A DNA stretch of 9,823 nt from Chloroflexota bacterium. GTDB lineage: Bacteria; Chloroflexota; Dormibacteria; Dormibacterales; Dormibacteraceae. The notes beneath the pieces are model-generated. The model saw only the letters and a program-made list of their open reading frames with translations. It was not told where the DNA came from and made no database searches. Within the stretch, counting starts at the first letter, position 1; every line of letters starts with the position of its first letter. A program made the translations under genes and the position numbers. Location: NCBI GenBank assembly GCA_005880525.1, contig VBFW01000153.1, positions 1 to 9,823 on the forward strand, given 5' to 3'. Shown in pieces: positions 6,992 through 9,823 of the stretch.

Positions 6992-7696
6992 CTAGAGTCC
7001 GTTGTTCGCGGTCGACTTCCAGTCGAAAGCCGGCGGAGGCGTCACGTCCGGCGGCGTGATCTCGATCGTGATGGTCTCGTGGCTCTTGAGCACGATCGTG
7101 CTTGGATCGCCCTCGAACAGCTGCGCGCCCTTGCCGTCGTCGAGGTCGATGTAGATCTTCATCGACTGGCCCGCACCTACGGTCAGGGTCGAAACGTGTG
7201 TCGAGTTAATGAGCTCGTGCGGGCCGCTGTTGTACGTCGACCATGCGTCCCAGACCTTGAAGAAGTCACCGAGCGTGAACACGCGATCGGCCGTCGACTC
7301 GATGTGGATGACGTTCGGGTTGGCGCTGTGGACGTGCAGCCAGTAGAAGCACGACGGCGCGGTCTCGCCGCCCTGGATGCCGATGCCGCCGGGGATGGGA
7401 TGCACCGATCCTTGAGCGACGATCTGGATGGCCGCGTGGTAGTGGACCTGCGTGTGCTCGAGCTGGTCGCAGGCAATGCTGCCGCTCGAGCCCTGGACGG
7501 TCGGGACCGGATTGGTGCGGCTGTTGATGGCGCCGTAGATGAGCAGGCCGATGAACACGAGCGCGAGGATCGTGCCGACCACGATGGCGAGGACCGGCGT
7601 GCCCGTGCTCGACTTCACCGGTGCGCGGCGGCTGCCCTTTCCACGCACCTGCGACTTGCCGCGAACGCTTTGCTTGCTTCGGCCTTGGGAACTCAT
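6992..7696 (-). CDS. Membrane-anchored extracytoplasmic His-rich protein of unknown function
   Basis: The 234-aa product has a strongly basic N-terminus (residues 1-28, many K and R), one transmembrane helix (about 33-57, VLAIVVGTILALVFIGLLIY), and then an exported domain of about 175 aa. The exported part carries HYHAAIQI, IPGGIGI, a paired Cys pattern (CDQLEH and CFYWLHVHS), and NVIHIES followed by FTLGDFFKVWDAW. I associate this HxH, YWLHxH, IHIE, FTLGxFF arrangement with secreted proteins of Chloroflexota and Actinobacteriota of unknown function; that is recollection, not a search result. The clustered His and two Cys could bind a metal such as copper or form a disulfide; this is inference. 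The start (ATG 7696-7694) lacks a ribosome binding site but lies close behind a -10-like box. It is transcribed divergently from rpsF. Confidence 0.8.
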   Translation of the reverse strand: MSSQGRSKQSVRGKSQVRGKGSRRAPVKSSTGTPVLAIVVGTILALVFIGLLIYGAINSRTNPVPTVQGSSGSIACDQLEHTQVHYHAAIQIVAQGSVHPIPGGIGIQGGETAPSCFYWLHVHSANPNVIHIESTADRVFTLGDFFKVWDAWSTYNSGPHELINSTHVSTLTVGAGQSMKIYIDLDDGKGAQLFEGDPSTIVLKSHETITIEITPPDVTPPPAFDWKSTANNGL

Positions 7697-7708
7697 GAAA
7701 AGACGGAC

Positions 7709-7718
7709 TGATAGAATA
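7709..7718. promoter_or_regulatory. Overlapping divergent -10 elements between the His-rich gene and rpsF
   Basis: On the plus strand TGATAGAAT (7709-7717) is an extended -10 element directed at rpsF; initiation near 7724 would give a leader of about 82 nt. On the minus strand TATTCT (7718-7713) occupies the same bases and would start the His-rich gene about 7-10 nt before its ATG. Neither has a recognisable -35 hexamer. Sharing the bases would make the two promoters mutually exclusive. Confidence 0.4.
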
Positions 7719-7734
7719 CCGACCTACCCTTTCT

Positions 7735-7775
7735 GGCCTCGGCAGGTCGCGCCTGCGTTCCGTTGGTCCGAGGCC
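7735..7775 (+). promoter_or_regulatory. S6:S18-binding leader RNA motif of the rpsF operon
   Basis: The transcript can form an outer stem GGCCTCG (7735-7741) with CGAGGCC (7769-7775), 7 perfect pairs, and an inner hairpin GCAGG (7742-7746) with CCTGC (7752-7756) around a 5-nt loop. The 3' side then has a 12-nt bulge (7757-7768) containing CCG at 7760-7762. A CCG in the 3' bulge between two stems in an rpsF leader is the hallmark of the known S6:S18 mRNA motif, which mimics the 16S rRNA binding site. The S6:S18 complex binds it and represses the operon. Position, fold and CCG all agree; the match was made by eye. Confidence 0.75.
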
Positions 7776-7788
7776 TGAAACCCATAGG

Positions 7789-7795
7789 AAGGAGG
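7789..7795 (+). promoter_or_regulatory. Strong ribosome binding site that fixes the TTG start of rpsF
   Basis: AAGGAGG lies 10 nt before TTG 7806 and is the best Shine-Dalgarno sequence in the window. It lies just 3' of the S6:S18 leader stem, so protein bound to the leader could plausibly hinder ribosome entry. No ATG or GTG in the S6 frame fits as well. Confidence 0.75.
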
Positions 7796-7805
7796 AATCG
7801 CCCCG

Positions 7806-8204
7806 TTGCGGGATTACGAAATTCTGTACATCGTGCGGCCGGACCTGGACGACGACAAGGTCCAGGACGCTGTCAAGCGGGTCAACACGCTGATCGAGCG
7901 ATCCGGCGGCAGCGCTGATCACACGAACCTCTGGGGCAAGCGCAAGCTCGCCTACGAGGTGAAGCACCAGAAAGAGGGCATCTACGTCCTGCAGGACTTC
8001 CAGGTCGCCCAGGACCGCGTGCCCGAGCTCGAGGCTGCGTTGAAGATCACCGAGGAGGTGCTCCGGCATCTCATCGTGCGCAAGCCCGAAAAGCCCAGCC
8101 CGACGACCGTTGCACCGCCGCCGGCGGAGGTCGTGCTGGAGCCCATTGCGGTCGAGTCGACAGGCGCGGCGGATGCACCAGCCGGGGATCGGGAGGAACG
8201 GTAA
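7806..8204 (+). CDS. rpsF: 30S ribosomal protein bS6
   Basis: The 132-aa product starts at TTG. MRDYEILYIVRPDL is the typical first strand of bS6, and residues 1-93 cover the ferredoxin-like fold (NLWGKRKLAYEVKHQKEGIY, then LKITEEVLRHLIVRK). Residues 94-132 form a Pro/Ala-rich, acidic tail, longer than in compact bS6 proteins and likely disordered. bS6 binds 16S rRNA in the platform as a dimer with bS18, encoded two genes on. The stop codon TAA abuts the ssb ATG, so translation is likely coupled. Expression is probably under feedback from the S6:S18 complex through the leader. Identification is secure. Confidence 0.97.
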   Translation: MRDYEILYIVRPDLDDDKVQDAVKRVNTLIERSGGSADHTNLWGKRKLAYEVKHQKEGIYVLQDFQVAQDRVPELEAALKITEEVLRHLIVRKPEKPSPTTVAPPPAEVVLEPIAVESTGAADAPAGDREER

Positions 8205-8693
8205 ATGTCCAACCTCAACAAAGCACTGCTCATCGGGCGGCTCACCAAGGACCCCGAGATGCGCTACACGCCTAGCGGCACTGCGGTCACCAGCTTTTCC
8301 ATCGCGACGAATCGCTGGTCCAGCGGTCCCGAGGGCGAGCGCAAGGAGTTCACCGACTACCACAACATCGTCGCGTACCCGATCGGCAAGCGAAATCTTG
8401 CCGAGACCGTCGCGCAGTACACGCGCAAAGGCGCGCTCGTTTTCGTCGAGGGCCGCATCCAGACACGCTCCTGGGAGGGTCAGGACGGCCAGAAGCGGCG
8501 CGTGACCGAGATCATCGCCAACGACGTGCAGTTTCTCGAGCCACGTGGCGCGGGCGCCGGCGCGGGAGCCGGTGCGGGTGCAGGTGCCGGTGCCGGCGTA
8601 GGCGCGGGACGCCCGTCGGGCAACGCAACCACCGAAGAAACGACCGGTGACGACGTCCCGCGAGACGTCGACCCGGACGATATTCCTTTCTAA
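8205..8693 (+). CDS. ssb: Single-stranded DNA-binding protein
   Basis: The 162-aa product has an OB fold in residues about 1-113: NKALLIGRLTKDPEMRYTPS, YHNIVAY, then KGALVFVEGRIQTRSW. A 21-residue alternating Gly-Ala stretch follows (115-135, with one Val), then an acidic tail ending DPDDIPF, the C-terminal tip that recruits replication and repair partners. SSB protects single-stranded DNA in replication, recombination and repair as a cytoplasmic homotetramer. GGAGG at about 8192-8196 precedes the ATG, which directly follows the rpsF stop codon. Placement between rpsF and rpsR is the classic arrangement. Linkers in SSBs vary freely, but so regular a dipeptide repeat is unusual. Confidence 0.97.
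   Translation: MSNLNKALLIGRLTKDPEMRYTPSGTAVTSFSIATNRWSSGPEGERKEFTDYHNIVAYPIGKRNLAETVAQYTRKGALVFVEGRIQTRSWEGQDGQKRRVTEIIANDVQFLEPRGAGAGAGAGAGAGAGAGVGAGRPSGNATTEETTGDDVPRDVDPDDIPF
8547..8609 (+). repeat. GGN-GCN coding repeat (Gly-Ala linker of SSB)
   Basis: Twenty-one codons alternate Gly and Ala, with one Val replacing Ala, as a degenerate 6-nt repeat (GGC/GGT/GGA with GCG/GCC/GCA). Synonymous codons vary, so the array is not a fresh perfect microsatellite, though copy number could still vary by slippage in 6-nt steps without breaking the frame. Confidence 0.9.
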
Positions 8694-8705
8694 CCAGGAG
8701 ATTTG

Positions 8706-8981
8706 ATGGCTTCCAGGACATCGGCACCACCGTCGTCAGGACCGCGAGAGTCTCGCGGGCCGAAGCGGCAGCACCGCAAGGTCTGCAGCTTCTGCATGGA
8801 GAAGGTCTCGTACATCGACTACAAGGAGGTTTCGCGCCTCCGCAGGTTCGTCAGCGACCGCGGCAAGATCCTGCCGCGCCGCGTGACAGGTACGTGCGCC
8901 CGGCATCAGCGGCCGCTGACCACAGCCCTGGAGCGCGCTCGCGCGATCGCTCTCCTTCCGTACACGACCGAACAGCACTAG
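8706..8981 (+). CDS. rpsR: 30S ribosomal protein bS18 (zinc-ligand C+ type)
   Basis: The 91-aa product has a disordered basic N-terminus followed by KVCSFCMEKVSYIDYKEVSR and the conserved C-terminal block ILPRRVTGTCARHQRPL. Cys27, Cys30, Cys64 and His67 form a plausible zinc-binding set, the C+ form of bS18 that has zinc-free paralogues in some bacteria. bS18 pairs with bS6 on the platform and in leader binding. ATG 8706 is preferred over the adjacent TTG 8703 because AGGAG (8696-8700) is 5 nt from the ATG but only 2 nt from the TTG. It follows ssb by 12 nt. rplI, commonly next in this operon, does not follow. Confidence 0.97.
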   Translation: MASRTSAPPSSGPRESRGPKRQHRKVCSFCMEKVSYIDYKEVSRLRRFVSDRGKILPRRVTGTCARHQRPLTTALERARAIALLPYTTEQH

Positions 8982-9040
8982 TGCCCTCAGCCTGCCCTGC
9001 GCGCCAGGCGCGGTACGGACGCGTTCCTCGCGCTCAATTT

Positions 9041-9079
9041 GTGCTCCCGCATTGCGGGAGAGGGGATATTTAGGAGCAC
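9041..9079 (+). promoter_or_regulatory. Competing hairpins covering the aminotransferase ribosome binding site
   Basis: Two perfect 7-bp stems share bases. CTCCCGC (9044-9050) can pair with GCGGGAG (9054-9060) around a 3-nt ATT loop. Alternatively GTGCTCC (9041-9047) can pair with GGAGCAC (9073-9079), which includes the GGAG of the Shine-Dalgarno sequence. The folds are mutually exclusive, so one frees and the other hides the ribosome binding site. It matches no riboswitch class I can name. A DNA-level operator is equally possible, since an AT-rich -10-like sequence (GATATT, 9065-9070) lies inside. The rest of the 102-nt gap from 8982 shows only short GC palindromes and no terminator with a T-tract. 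Confidence 0.5.
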
Positions 9080-9083
9080 GCCC

Positions 9084-9823
9084 ATGACCTTCTCGAGCCA
9101 GCTGCGGATCCCCGGACCTACACCGCTGCCCGAGCGCGTCGTGCGCGCGATGAGCAGGCCGATGGTCGATCATCGCGGCCCGGAGTTCGGCGCCATCCTG
9201 GCCGAGATCACGGCCGGCGCCAAGCGCGTCTTCAAGACGTCCTCCGACCTGCTGCTATTGACCTCGTCCGGCACGGGCGGCCTGGAGTCGGCCGTAGCCA
9301 ACCTGGTTTCGCCCGGCGACGAGGTGGTCGTCGCGCTGTGCGGCAACTTCGGGGAACGTTTCGCGGCTCTTGCCTCGGCGTACGGCGCCGATGTCGTGCG
9401 GCTCGAGTTCGAGTGGGGCCAGCCGGTCGACGCCGAAGACCTCGCCCTCGTGCTCGAGAACCATCCGAAGGCGAAGCTGCTCCTGCTCACGCACAACGAG
9501 ACCTCGACCGGTCTCACCAACCCCCTGCGCGAGCTCGCGCACGTGGGCCGGGACGCGGGTCGAGTCGTCGTCGTCGACGGCGTCAGCTCCATCAGCTCGA
9601 TCGAGATCGAAACCGATGCATGGGGGATCGACGTCGCGGTCAGCGGCTCGCAAAAGGGATGGATGGCGCCGCCAGGGATCGCCCTGGTCAGCGTGAGCGA
9701 GCGCGCGTGGGAGATGCAGTCCCGCGCCCGTGCGCCGCGCTACTACTTCGACTGGAAAGAGGCCAAGACGTGGGCCGACAAGGGCATGACGCCGTTCACC
9801 ACCGCGGTGAGCGTCGCGTTCGC
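9084..9823 (+). CDS. Class V aminotransferase, alanine/serine-glyoxylate type (truncated by right edge)
   Basis: The first 246 residues of a fold-type I PLP enzyme, usually about 380-390 aa, are present. The opening IPGPTPLPERVVRAMSRPM is typical of the alanine-glyoxylate and serine-pyruvate family. SSGTGGLE (61-68) binds the PLP phosphate, HNETSTG (137-143) and Asp165 (VVVVDG) contact the cofactor, and Lys191 in SGSQKGW is the Schiff-base lysine. Likely substrates are alanine or serine as amino donor and glyoxylate or a related keto acid as acceptor; the exact pair cannot be read from this part. The family acts in glycine/serine and photorespiratory-type metabolism in the cytoplasm. AGGAG (9072-9076) is 7 nt before ATG 9084, and may be occluded by the upstream hairpin. 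It lies 102 nt after rpsR on the same strand. Confidence 0.92.
   Translation, partial: MTFSSQLRIPGPTPLPERVVRAMSRPMVDHRGPEFGAILAEITAGAKRVFKTSSDLLLLTSSGTGGLESAVANLVSPGDEVVVALCGNFGERFAALASAYGADVVRLEFEWGQPVDAEDLALVLENHPKAKLLLLTHNETSTGLTNPLRELAHVGRDAGRVVVVDGVSSISSIEIETDAWGIDVAVSGSQKGWMAPPGIALVSVSERAWEMQSRARAPRYYFDWKEAKTWADKGMTPFTTAVSVAF

Noticed and set aside
7266..8363. Minus-strand open frame of 365 codons spanning the rpsF start region
   Set aside because: It crosses the rpsF leader, rpsF and part of ssb on the opposite strand and overlaps the true His-rich gene in another frame, with no domain or start signal.
8703..8705. TTG as the start of rpsR
   Set aside because: It would lie only 2 nt from AGGAG; ATG 8706 has workable spacing and adds no unexplained residue.
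8975..8984. 10-bp palindrome GCACTAGTGC over the rpsR stop codon
   Set aside because: It is mostly inside the coding end of rpsR, with no neighbouring T-tract or repeat copy; probably chance.
9044..9060. 7-bp hairpin after rpsR as an intrinsic terminator
   Set aside because: It is followed by a purine-rich AGGGGAT sequence rather than a T-tract, and sits next to the aminotransferase start, so a regulatory role fits better.

Overview
The window is GC-rich, dense bacterial chromosome with ordinary housekeeping genes plus several genes of uncertain or damaged structure. Third-position GC bias, GTG and TTG starts, probable leaderless transcripts, an EF-G paralogue of the FusA2 type, and a membrane-anchored His-rich protein of a kind I associate with Chloroflexota and Actinobacteriota suggest a soil-type, high-GC lineage such as Chloroflexota, Candidatus Dormibacterota or an actinobacterial relative. 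That placement is inference. No mobile element, CRISPR array, tRNA or rRNA was seen.

Left part, minus strand (1-4185). Reading leftward from 4185 come an EF-G-like GTPase, an anaerobic glycerol-3-phosphate dehydrogenase (GlpA-type) that is interrupted, a small single-cluster 4Fe-4S protein overlapping it by 14 nt, and the start of an unidentified gene leaving the left edge. The GlpA-type gene is the clearest anomaly. Its FAD part (2141 to about 1170) and its C-terminal part with the [2Fe-2S] BFD-like domain (about 1165 to 650) are both well preserved but lie in different frames. Roughly 45 residues expected between them, including the conserved GGKL/TYR FAD-contact segment, are missing.

Middle, plus strand (4255-6982). 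A probably leaderless 75-residue unknown protein is followed 14 nt later by a 598-residue composite protein: winged helix, M24 Xaa-Pro-peptidase-like fold, then an unrelated C-terminal domain. The M24 part stops just before the segment that should carry its two glutamate metal ligands. The join falls on an ATG that could have been the start of a separate downstream gene. A probably leaderless XRE/TPR-like regulator follows.

Right part (6992-9823). A minus-strand, membrane-anchored His-rich protein diverges from a plus-strand operon rpsF-ssb-rpsR (S6, SSB, S18). The rpsF leader folds into a hairpin matching the S6:S18-binding leader motif, with a CCG in the 3' bulge, so the operon is probably autoregulated by its own products. 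rplI, often next in this operon, is absent from this position. After a 102-nt gap holding two mutually exclusive stem options around the ribosome binding site comes a class V aminotransferase (alanine/serine-glyoxylate type), cut by the right edge.

I did not find an evident new multi-gene system. The most useful leads are the two gene lesions, the winged-helix/M24/unknown composite protein, the S6:S18 leader, and the possible switch before the aminotransferase.
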